Shown here one piece after another: positions 36,744 through 44,141 of a stretch of 64,000 nucleotides of DNA. Position numbers and translations under genes: made by a program. Numbering within the stretch: position 1 is the stretch's first letter; each line of letters starts with the position of its first letter. Below the pieces are notes generated by a model. The model was not told where the DNA came from, did not search any database, and worked only from the letters and a program-made list of their open reading frames with translations. Location: the NCBI GenBank assembly GCA_965276785.1, contig OZ255629.1, positions 1,860,001 through 1,924,000 of the forward strand, in the 5' to 3' direction. The DNA is from LMUY01 sp965276785. GTDB taxonomy: Bacteria; Pseudomonadota; Alphaproteobacteria; Acetobacterales; Acetobacteraceae.

Positions 36744-36887
36744 GGATCGAAACATGATGGCGCGTGGGCCCGGTAGGGCGGTGCTAAGGTCGCCCCCGCG
36801 CGGGGGCGTGGATCGAAACTGCCCGGTGCCGCTGAAGAAGTTGCCGAGGCAAGTCGCCCCCCCCCGCGCGGGGGCGCGGATCGAAAC
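36744..36887 (+). CRISPR. CRISPR array, leader-distal part with degenerate repeats
   Basis: The array resumes with the last ten bases of a repeat (GGATCGAAAC, 36744-36753). Then come a 35-base spacer (36754-36788), a 31-base repeat with one C missing from the C run (36789-36819), a 33-base spacer (36820-36852), and a 35-base repeat with three extra C and a GTGG to GCGG change (36853-36887). Such decay is typical of the old trailer end. The P450 remnant starts directly after the last repeat. Confidence 0.85.
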
Positions 36888-37304
36888 GTTCGGTTTGCGT
36901 GGCCCTCGTTCAGGTCGACAACGCCACCGGCCTCGGCAATCTTATCCAGCAGGCCGTCCGTCACCAACTGGACGGCCCGACAGATAGCGCATTTCGGTCG
37001 CGCTAAAGCGCTCGGAGACGAACTTGCGCAGCTTCGTGTGCTGCGGCGGGTCGAGCGTGACTAAGCTGCCCAGCGGGAGATCCATCGCGCTCAGCCGGGG
37101 CGCACCCGGGCTGATCGTGTCTGCCCGGCTAAAGCGCGGATCCGACACTACGAGCCGCGCGCCGTCCTAGCGCGTGACGACAGAGCCCATCCTGCCGGTG
37201 GGGGAGCCTACTTTCGCCACCGGCTCGTACTCCTGCGGTAAATCGACCGCCGAACTGCGGCGGAATGCAAAGCCCAGCATGTCGTCGGAGGGATGCCTGT
37301 CCAT
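36888..37304 (-). pseudogene. Cytochrome P450, broken N-terminal fragment
   Basis: From ATG 37304 the minus strand encodes RHPSDDMLGFAFRR, then DLPQEYEPVAKVG and, after an in-frame TAG at 37167-37169 where P450s have Tyr, DGARLVVSDPRFSRADTISPGAPR and LGSLVTLDPPQHTKLRKFVSERFSATEMR. These are the N-terminal substrate-side and C-helix regions of bacterial P450s (DPPxHTxLRxxVxxxF). A frameshift near 36990 is followed by LVTDGLLDKIAEAGGVVDLNEG, the next P450 segment, which stops dead at the CRISPR repeat at 36887. The heme-binding half is absent. Confidence 0.8.
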
Positions 37305-37327
37305 GATATCTCGCCTCCATAAACTCG

Positions 37328-37843
37328 TCAGTGCGTGCTTGCCTCAACCCGGTCCTTCAGGGCCGTGTTCATGGCCCGGAAGCTCCGTTCGGTGTCGTCG
37401 ACCATCCCGCGGGTCAGCGTCCCAACCAGGAGGCCGCTGAAACGCTCGCTTTGGATAAAGCGCGTGCCGGTCTGTTCAGGGAGCAGGCGAAAGCCGTGCT
37501 CCCCATCGAAGATGCCGCCGGGCCAGAAGCCGCCGCGCCAGCGCAGCGCCCGACCCGTCGCCACCTCAAGCAGGATTGGGTGGAACGTGGTGGTATCGCC
37601 GGGCGCGCCGATGTCCACGGTGATGCGCTGCCCAACCGCGAGCCGCCCGTCCAACCGCTGCATCGCTGGGTTCCAGGACGGGAATGCGGCCGTCTCGGTC
37701 AGCACCCGCCAGACCTCGGCGGGGGGACGCGCGATCCAGATGTCGTTCGCTATGTCATAGCTGCGGCGGGTCAGCGCCAAGACACCTGCCGTCGCGAGGA
37801 TGAGAAGCACGAGGCTAACGAGTGCGATCTTCAACCGGCGCAT
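37328..37843 (-). CDS. SRPBCC-family (START-like) protein with membrane anchor
   Basis: 171 residues from ATG 37843, with one N-terminal hydrophobic helix (IALVSLVLLILATAGVLAL) and then an SRPBCC/polyketide-cyclase-like domain: IWIARPPAEVWRVLTETAAFPSWNP at the start, RLAVGQRITVDIG, and LRWRGGFWPGGIFDGEHGFRLLP. These domains bind hydrophobic ligands; the ligand here is unknown. The gene is intact although its neighbours on both sides (a P450 and an MFS transporter) are decayed. Its start is 16 bases from the stop of the MFS remnant, suggesting a former operon. Confidence 0.75.
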   Translation of the reverse strand: MRRLKIALVSLVLLILATAGVLALTRRSYDIANDIWIARPPAEVWRVLTETAAFPSWNPAMQRLDGRLAVGQRITVDIGAPGDTTTFHPILLEVATGRALRWRGGFWPGGIFDGEHGFRLLPEQTGTRFIQSERFSGLLVGTLTRGMVDDTERSFRAMNTALKDRVEASTH

Positions 37844-37859
37844 GGATGATCCTCGCAAC

Positions 37860-38240
37860 TCAGCTGGCCAAACCGGTCTGGAGGTCCTGTGCGGCGACTG
37901 CCGACCCCAGCCAGGCCATAAGCGCAAGCCCGGCGGCCAGCAGAGCGGCGGCGAACAGGAACCGCAAGCCCGGCAGACGCATCGCGAGCAGCGGCTGCGA
38001 CCGCACTCTTAGGGCGAAGCCGCCGGCAAAATAGCGGCGGCCCGATGATGCCGGCGCGGCTGCCGGGACCAGTGAGCCCTCCCTGGAAGCGGCCCGGCGC
38101 GGCTGCCGGGACCAGATCGGTCATCAGGGTCTGCAGTGGCGCATTGGCGAAGCTCGCGAGCGCAAGCAGCGGGTTCGCGAGCAGGAGGGTCGGGAAGCCG
38201 CACGGCAGGCCGAGCACGGCCCTCTCCCGGCACATGGGCA
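37860..38240 (-). pseudogene. MFS transporter, C-terminal remnant
   Basis: The minus-strand frames read LLLANPLLALASFANAPLQTLMTDLVPAAAPGRFQGG and then GIIGPPLF. After a one-base shift near 38026 they give AGGFALRVRSQPLLAMRLPGLRFLFAAALLAAGLALMAWLG, ending at the TGA at 37860. This is the last third of a drug-type major facilitator transporter (ALQxLMTDLVPxxxxGxxQG). A 22-base direct repeat (38051-38072 and 38094-38115) marks a 43-base tandem duplication inside it. The N-terminal two-thirds are missing. Not functional. Confidence 0.65.
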
Positions 38241-38306
38241 TAGATCAGCGAGCCGGTCCGCTCGTGCACAAGGAACAGCGATGCGAGCGCTCCTCTTTCG
38301 CGAATC

Positions 38307-38933
38307 GTGACCACAACCCGCTTGAAACTCCCCCACCCGCCAGGTCAAAACCCGCCCATGCCCGCGCCGCCCGCCCCCGCCGAGCCAAACCCCCTCGCCG
38401 CCCAACGCGCCGAGAACCGCGAGCATTACCGCGACATCCTGCGCCGCGTAATCGGCCACGGCGCCCTCATCATCGAAGCGCTTGACCCAGCGTTCAACGA
38501 CCCCGTCGCCGTCGCCGCCGCCTACCATGACGTCGCCCGCGCCATCCGCCAGGGCATCATGCTGGCCGACAAGCTCGCCGAGCCCATCCCCGAGCCCCGC
38601 GAGCCGCCCCAGCCCATCAACCCCGAACCCACCCGCCACCGCCAGCACGCCGCCGAGCCAACCCGCAGCGAGCCCGCCGAACCCCTCGAACGCGAGCGCA
38701 TCGAACCGCCCGAACCAGCCGACCAGCTCCCCGACCGCCCGGTCGAGGACATCATCCTGGACATCCGCCGCGCCTTGGGCCTGCTCCCCATCGCATGGCC
38801 GCGCCGCACCGTGCCCACCTTCGAACCGCGCGCCGCACTCGCCGATTTCGCCGCCGGCCCCTGCGACGGCGGCGATGACCGCCAATCCCGCAGCCGCCCC
38901 AACGCTGTGCCCGGTGGCATCGACTCGTCCTGA
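38307..38933 (+). CDS. Proline-rich hypothetical protein
   Basis: About 208 residues from a GTG, or 191 from ATG 38358. An N-terminal helical part (AQRAENREHYRDILRRVIGHGALIIEALDP, then AAAYHDVARAIRQGIMLADKLAE) is followed by a Pro/Glu/Arg-rich linker and the short conserved-looking piece RPVEDIILDIRRALGLLP. A similar piece (LPVEDVLRQICRDLALGLAVLP) occurs in the protein at 47942, so the two probably belong to one lineage-specific family. Function unknown; cytosolic, no signal peptide. Confidence 0.5.
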   Translation: MTTTRLKLPHPPGQNPPMPAPPAPAEPNPLAAQRAENREHYRDILRRVIGHGALIIEALDPAFNDPVAVAAAYHDVARAIRQGIMLADKLAEPIPEPREPPQPINPEPTRHRQHAAEPTRSEPAEPLERERIEPPEPADQLPDRPVEDIILDIRRALGLLPIAWPRRTVPTFEPRAALADFAAGPCDGGDDRQSRSRPNAVPGGIDSS

Positions 38934-38978
38934 CGCCCATTGCATCCCGCCGCCCCGGTGACTAAACACCGTTCACTC

Positions 38979-39599
38979 ATGTCCACCACTCTCGATCCGC
39001 CCCGCACCCGCAAGCCGCGTGGACAAGGCGCCTCCCGCCGCGGCGAAATCCTCGATGCCGCCACCCGCATCTTCCTCACCGAGGGGGTCGAGGGCGCCAC
39101 CATGCGCCGCATCGCCGCCGCCGTCGGCGTGTCGCCCACCGCGCTCTACGTCTATTTCCCCGACAAAGACGCCATCCTCCAGGCCATCGCCGAGGCCACT
39201 TTCGCCAAGCTGCTCGCCGTGCTCGAAGCCAGCCAGCAAGGCCCCGGCGGCACCTTGGAAAAATTCCGCGCCGGCATGCGCACCTATGTCGATTTCGGCC
39301 TCGCCAACCCAGACGCCTACCGCCTCACCTTCATGGCCACCGCGCGAACCCATTTCTGCCGCTCCAGCGAGGACATCCCTTCCGCCGACCACTCCTTCGC
39401 CATCCTCCAGCGCGGCGTGGAAGACCTCATGCAGGCCGGCCAGTTCCGGCCGCAATCCTCCGAACCCGTCGCAGAGACCATTTGCGCCTGCCTGCACGGC
39501 GTCACCGCCCTGCTCATCATCAAGGCAGACTTCCTCGCCACCCCCCGCGACGACCTGATCCAACGCGTCATCGACACCACCATCGCCGGGCTACGCTAA
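38979..39599 (+). CDS. TetR-family transcriptional regulator
   Basis: 206 residues from ATG 38979; an ATG at 38940 is possible. Helix-turn-helix: SRRGEILDAATRIFLTEGVEGATMRRIAAAVGVSPTALYVYFPDKDAILQAIAEATFAKLL. The C-terminal domain (TYVDFGLANPDAYRLTFMA) matches the TetR_C group common next to efflux pumps. It is followed after 64 bases by an RND adaptor and permease in the same direction and is probably their repressor. Confidence 0.88.
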   Translation: MSTTLDPPRTRKPRGQGASRRGEILDAATRIFLTEGVEGATMRRIAAAVGVSPTALYVYFPDKDAILQAIAEATFAKLLAVLEASQQGPGGTLEKFRAGMRTYVDFGLANPDAYRLTFMATARTHFCRSSEDIPSADHSFAILQRGVEDLMQAGQFRPQSSEPVAETICACLHGVTALLIIKADFLATPRDDLIQRVIDTTIAGLR

Positions 39600-39608
39600 C
39601 TGACGCTT

Positions 39609-39632
39609 GTAAACTGAACGCTGTGCAGTTAC
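39609..39632. promoter_or_regulatory. Possible operator upstream of the RND efflux genes
   Basis: GTAAACTG and CAGTTAC face each other across nine bases, an imperfect inverted repeat with one bulged A, in the 64-base gap between the TetR gene and the adaptor gene. The position suits a repressor site. The match is short and could be chance. Confidence 0.3.
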
Positions 39633-39663
39633 GGTCGCGCCATCCTCACGGAGACCGCGGCCC

Positions 39664-40740
39664 ATGCCTAAGCATTCACCGGCGCTCATCCCGCTCCTGC
39701 TCGGCCTCGCCACCCTGCTCGGCGCCGCCACCGACGCGCCCCGCCCCGTGCGCGTGCAAACCGTCAGCCTCATCCCCAGCGCCCTGCCCCTCACCGTCTC
39801 CGGCACCGTGCAGGCCCGCACCCAGGCCGACCTGGCCTTTCGCGTCGGCGGCAAGGTAGTCAGCCGCCCGGTCGAGGTCGGCGACCACGTCGCCGCCGGC
39901 CAGGTGCTCGCCACCCTCGACCCGGCCGACCTGCGCTTCTCCGAACAGGTCGCCCAAGCCGCCGTCGCCTCCGCCCAGGCCGACGACAACAACGCCGCCG
40001 CCGACCTGCGCCGCTACCAGGAACTCGGCCGCAACTCCCCCGCCTATCTCCCCTCCGACTACGACAAGCGCATCTCCGCCGCCCGCATGGCCGACGCCCG
40101 GCTGATCCAGGCGCAACGCCAACTCGCCCTCGCCGTCAACCAGCGCGCCTACGGCCAATTGGTCGCCGACGCCGACGGCGTGCTCACCGCGCTCCCCGTG
40201 CAGGTGGGCCAGGTGGTCGCCTCCGGGCAGACCGCGGCCACCCTGGCCCATACCGGCGAGATCGAGGTGGTGGCCGACGTACCGGAGAACCGCCTGCCCG
40301 AGGTCCGCGCCGCGCAACAGGTCACCATCGCGCTCTGGGCCCTCCCCGGCACCGCGCTGCACGGCCGGGTGCGCGAAGTGGGCGCCCTCGCCGACCCGGC
40401 CAGCCGCACCTTCATGGTGAAGATCTCAGTGCTGGACGCCCCGGCCGCCCTGCTCTCCCTCGGCATGACCGCCACCGTCCAGTTCGGCGGCGCGGCGCCC
40501 CCCGTCGCCCTGCTGCCCCCCGGCGCGCTCACCGACCAGGCCGGCCAGCCAGCCGTCTGGGTGCTCGACCCGGCGGCCCACACCGCCGCCCTCCGCAGCA
40601 TCGAGGTCGCCTCCTACCGCGACGACGGCAGCGTCGCCGTGCGCGCCGGCCTGCAACCCGGCGAGCAGGTCATCACCGCCGGGGTCGATCAACTGCAGCC
40701 CGGCATGGCGCTCACCGCCTGGGCCGGAGCGCAGCGATGA
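39664..40740 (+). CDS. RND efflux pump periplasmic adaptor
   Basis: 358-residue membrane fusion protein with signal sequence (KHSPALIPLLLGLATLLGAA). The lipoyl/barrel-sandwich halves are visible: VSGTVQARTQADLAFRVGGKVVSRPVEVGDHVAAGQVLATLDPADL and LVADADGVLTALPVQVGQVVASGQTAATLA. Beta-barrel and proximal segments follow (VPENRLPEVRAAQQVTIALWALPGTALHGRVREV). It links the inner-membrane permease to an outer-membrane channel. The stop overlaps the permease ATG. No TolC-like gene is adjacent. Confidence 0.92.
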   Translation: MPKHSPALIPLLLGLATLLGAATDAPRPVRVQTVSLIPSALPLTVSGTVQARTQADLAFRVGGKVVSRPVEVGDHVAAGQVLATLDPADLRFSEQVAQAAVASAQADDNNAAADLRRYQELGRNSPAYLPSDYDKRISAARMADARLIQAQRQLALAVNQRAYGQLVADADGVLTALPVQVGQVVASGQTAATLAHTGEIEVVADVPENRLPEVRAAQQVTIALWALPGTALHGRVREVGALADPASRTFMVKISVLDAPAALLSLGMTATVQFGGAAPPVALLPPGALTDQAGQPAVWVLDPAAHTAALRSIEVASYRDDGSVAVRAGLQPGEQVITAGVDQLQPGMALTAWAGAQR

Positions 40741-43700
40741 GCGGCTTCAACCTCTCGGCCTGGGCGCTGCGCCACCGCTCGCTCACCCTCTTCGCCATGC
40801 TGGCCCTCGCCGCCGCCGGCGCCATGGCCTACCTCAAGCTCGGCCGCGCCGAAGACCCGGCCTTCACCGTCAAGCAGATGGTGGTCATGGCCGACTGGCC
40901 CGGCGCCACCGCCGACGAGATGTCCCGCGAGGTCACCGACCGCATCGAGCGCAAGCTCGAGGACCTCGAGCACCTCGACCATCTCGACAGCCAGACCCAG
41001 CCCGGCCACACCGTCATCACCGTCAATTTGCGCGACGACACCCCGCCCAAGCTGGTCCCCGGCCTGTTCTACCAAGTGCGCAAGAAGGTGGGCGACATCG
41101 CCGGCAGCTTCCCCGACGGCGTGCAGCAGCCGGTCTTCAACGACGAGTTCGGCGACGTCTACCCCCTCATCTACGCCCTCACCGGCGACGGCTTCACCCT
41201 GCCCGAGCTCAAGCACGTGGCCGAAGACGTGCGCGAAGCCCTGGTGCATGTGCCCGGCGTCGGCAAGGTGATGCTGGTCGGCCAGCAAACCGAGCAGATC
41301 ACGCTCGAAGTCTCCTTCCGCAAGCTGGCCGAACTGGGCGTGAGCCTGACCGACGTGTTCAACGCCGTGAAAGCCGAGAACAGCGTCAATGCCAGCGGCT
41401 TCGTCGACACCGCGCACGACCGCATCCGCGTCCGCACCCGCCCCTCGGTGGAGGGCCCCGCCGCCCTCGCCAACCTCCCCCTGCAAATCGGCGGCCACCT
41501 CATCCGCCTCGGCGACATCGCCGCCATCCACCGCACCACCGCCGACCCGCCCCAATCCACCATGCGCGTGAACGGCAAGCCTGCTTTGGGCCTAGCCATC
41601 AGCATGGCGGCGGGCGGCAACATCGTCACCCTGGGCAAGCGGGTCGCCGCCCGCCTGGAGCAGGTGCAGCAAACCCTCCCGCTCGGGGTGCAGATCCGCA
41701 AGGTCAACGACCAGGCCACCGTGGTGTCGGCCGATGTGGACGACTTCACCCAGAGCTTCCTCGAGGCGCTCGCCATCGTGCTGCTGGTGAGCTTCCTGAG
41801 CCTGGGCTGGCGCACCGGCATCGTGGTGGCCATCAGCGTCCCCCTCGTGCTGGCCGGCGTCTTCGTCGGCATGGCGCTGCTCGGCATCGACCTGCAGCGC
41901 ATCTCGCTCGGCGCCATGGTGATCGCCCTCGGCCTGCTGGTGGACGACGCCATCATCGCCGTCGAGACCATGACCGTGAAGCTGGCGCAAGGCTGGGACC
42001 GCTTCGCCGCCGGGTCGTTCGCCTACACCTCCACCGCCTTCCCGATGCTCACCGGCACCTTGGTCACCGCCGCCGGCTACCTGCCCGTGGGCCTCGCCCA
42101 GTCCAGCACCGGCGAATACACCCAGGACATCTTCCGCGTGGTCGGCATGGCGCTGATCCTGTCCTGGCTGGTGGCGGTGTTCTTCGTGCCCTTCCTCGGC
42201 GCCGCCCTGCTCCCCGCCCCCAAGCCCGGCGCCCAACACGAGGTCTATGACGGCCGCACCTACCGGGCCTTGCGCGCCATGGTGCGCTGGTGCGTGCGCC
42301 GCCGCTGGAGCGTGATCGGGCTCACCGTGCTGGCCTTCGCCGTCTCCGTGGTCGGCTTCACCAAGGTGCCGAACCAGTTCTTCCCCGCCTCCGACCGCCT
42401 GGAGATCCTGGTGGACGTGCGCCTGCCCGAAGGCGCCAGCTTTGCCGCCACCGCCGCCCGCGTCGCCCAGCTCGAAGCCCTGCTCGACCGCCAGCCCGGC
42501 ATCGCCTCCTATGTCGCCTACACCGGCACCGGCACGCCCCGCTTCTTCCTCGCCTTCGCCCCCGAGCTGGACCAGCCGAACTACGCCCAGTTCGTGGTCA
42601 ACACCAAGTCCATCCCCGACCGCGAGCGCCTCCTCGCCACCCTCACCCAGCTCACCGAGGGCGGCCTGGCCGGCGACTGGGCCGACGTGCGGCTGCGCCC
42701 ATCCCGGCTGGAACTCGGCCCGCCGGTCGGCTACCCGGTCCAGTTCCGCATCCTGGGCCCCGACCCGTTCGAGCTGCGCCGCATCGCCGTGCGCGTCGGC
42801 CAGGCCCTCGCCGCCTCCCCCTCCTTGCGCAATATCAACGACAACTGGGGCCAATGGGGCCGCTCCGTCAGCGTGTCGGTGGACCAGGACAAGGCCCGCC
42901 TGCTCGGCGTCACCAGCGCCGACGTGGCCAGCGTGCTGCAGACCATCCAGCAGGGCGCCACCGTGACGCAATACCGCGAGGGCACCGACCTGATCCCCGT
43001 GGTCGCCCGCGCCATCCCCGCCGAACGGGCCGACATCGCCGGCCTGGCCGACGTGCCCATCCCCTCCCAGGGTCACGGCCCGGTGCCGCTGGGCCAATTC
43101 GCCCAGCTCGGCTGGGGCTTGGAGCAGCCCATGGTGTGGCGCCGCGACCGCACCCCCATGCTGACCGTGCGCGCCGACACCGCGCCCGGCATCCAGGCCC
43201 CCGTCGCCACCGCCGAGGTGCAGCCCGCCATCGACGCCATCCGCGCCCAATTGCCCGCGGGCTACGACATCCAGACCGCGGGCGCCGTGGAGGAGGCCGC
43301 CAAGGGCAGCGACAGCATCAACAAGCAGATGCCGCTGATGCTGGCCGCCATGCTGCTGCTGCTGATGGTCCAGATGCAGTCGTTCAGCCGGGTGGCGATG
43401 GTGGTGCTGACGGCCCCGCTCGGCCTGATCGGCGTCGCGGCAGCCTTGTTGCTCACCGGGGCGCCGTTCGGCTTCGTGGCCACCTTGGGCTTCATCGCTT
43501 TGGCCGGCATCATCATGCGCAACAGCGTGATCCTGGTGGACCAGATCGAGCAGGACATCCGCGCCGGCCTGGCCCCGGCGGAGGCCATCGTGGAGGCCAC
43601 CGTCCGCCGCGCCCGGCCCATCCTGCTCACCGCGGCGGCCGCCATCCTGGCCTTGGTGCCGCTGGCCTTCTCGGTGTTTTGGGGCCCGATGGCGATTGCC

Positions 43701-43832
43701 ATCATGGGCGGCCTGGTAAGCGCCACCGTGCTGACGCTGTGCTTCGTGCCCGCGCTCTACGCCGCCTGGTCCCGAGTCGCGCGCCCGCAAGCCGCCACCG
43801 TGGGCACGGGCGAGCTACTGCCGGCAGAGTGA
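40737..43832 (+). CDS. RND efflux permease (HAE1-like)
   Basis: A 1031-residue proton-driven inner-membrane exporter with the usual 12-helix, two-porter layout. It starts with NLSAWALRHRSLTLFAMLALAAAGAMAYLKLGRAEDPAFTVKQMVV. TM4 carries the paired acids of the proton relay (ALGLLVDDAIIAVETM), and the second half has FGFVATLGFIALAGIIMRNSVILVDQIEQD and RARPILLTAAAAILALVPLAFS. Substrates are not predictable. It is coupled to the adaptor by a four-base overlap and sits downstream of the TetR gene. Confidence 0.95.
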   Translation: MSGFNLSAWALRHRSLTLFAMLALAAAGAMAYLKLGRAEDPAFTVKQMVVMADWPGATADEMSREVTDRIERKLEDLEHLDHLDSQTQPGHTVITVNLRDDTPPKLVPGLFYQVRKKVGDIAGSFPDGVQQPVFNDEFGDVYPLIYALTGDGFTLPELKHVAEDVREALVHVPGVGKVMLVGQQTEQITLEVSFRKLAELGVSLTDVFNAVKAENSVNASGFVDTAHDRIRVRTRPSVEGPAALANLPLQIGGHLIRLGDIAAIHRTTADPPQSTMRVNGKPALGLAISMAAGGNIVTLGKRVAARLEQVQQTLPLGVQIRKVNDQATVVSADVDDFTQSFLEALAIVLLVSFLSLGWRTGIVVAISVPLVLAGVFVGMALLGIDLQRISLGAMVIALGLLVDDAIIAVETMTVKLAQGWDRFAAGSFAYTSTAFPMLTGTLVTAAGYLPVGLAQSSTGEYTQDIFRVVGMALILSWLVAVFFVPFLGAALLPAPKPGAQHEVYDGRTYRALRAMVRWCVRRRWSVIGLTVLAFAVSVVGFTKVPNQFFPASDRLEILVDVRLPEGASFAATAARVAQLEALLDRQPGIASYVAYTGTGTPRFFLAFAPELDQPNYAQFVVNTKSIPDRERLLATLTQLTEGGLAGDWADVRLRPSRLELGPPVGYPVQFRILGPDPFELRRIAVRVGQALAASPSLRNINDNWGQWGRSVSVSVDQDKARLLGVTSADVASVLQTIQQGATVTQYREGTDLIPVVARAIPAERADIAGLADVPIPSQGHGPVPLGQFAQLGWGLEQPMVWRRDRTPMLTVRADTAPGIQAPVATAEVQPAIDAIRAQLPAGYDIQTAGAVEEAAKGSDSINKQMPLMLAAMLLLLMVQMQSFSRVAMVVLTAPLGLIGVAAALLLTGAPFGFVATLGFIALAGIIMRNSVILVDQIEQDIRAGLAPAEAIVEATVRRARPILLTAAAAILALVPLAFSVFWGPMAIAIMGGLVSATVLTLCFVPALYAAWSRVARPQAATVGTGELLPAE

Positions 43833-44141
43833 GCGTCGCCGTCCCTCCCCCCACTCGTCATGGCCGGACTTGATCCGGCCATCCACGGCGCCCAAACGCC
43901 TGCTGCACTGCATTCCATCCACAGTTGTCATGCCCGGCCATGAGCCGGGTATCCACGCGGTTCGGCTGGTGACGTCAGACCCAGTTTGGCACCATTCCGC
44001 GTTCCACGCATCGCGTCGGCGGCATCAGGACGTCATGGGTGGCCCGGCATCACGAGGCAATGGCACTGCCCCCATCTGGGATCGAACGGCGCGAGCATGC
44101 TATCGTCCCACCATGAGTGACGCCGCCCCCATGAACGCCGC
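43833..44141. repeat. Intergenic region with two palindromic (REP-like) repeats
   Basis: A ~310-base spacer without a gene. Repeat copies at 43856-43888 (core GGCCGGACTTGATCCGGCC, tail ATCCACGG) and 43927-43960 (GCCCGGCCATGAGCCGGG, tail ATCCACGCGG) followed by TTCGGCTGGTGACGTC, the same continuation seen in the 231-bp repeats at 46.9 kb. The methyltransferase promoter should lie in the last 100 bases, but no boxes were assigned. Confidence 0.75.
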
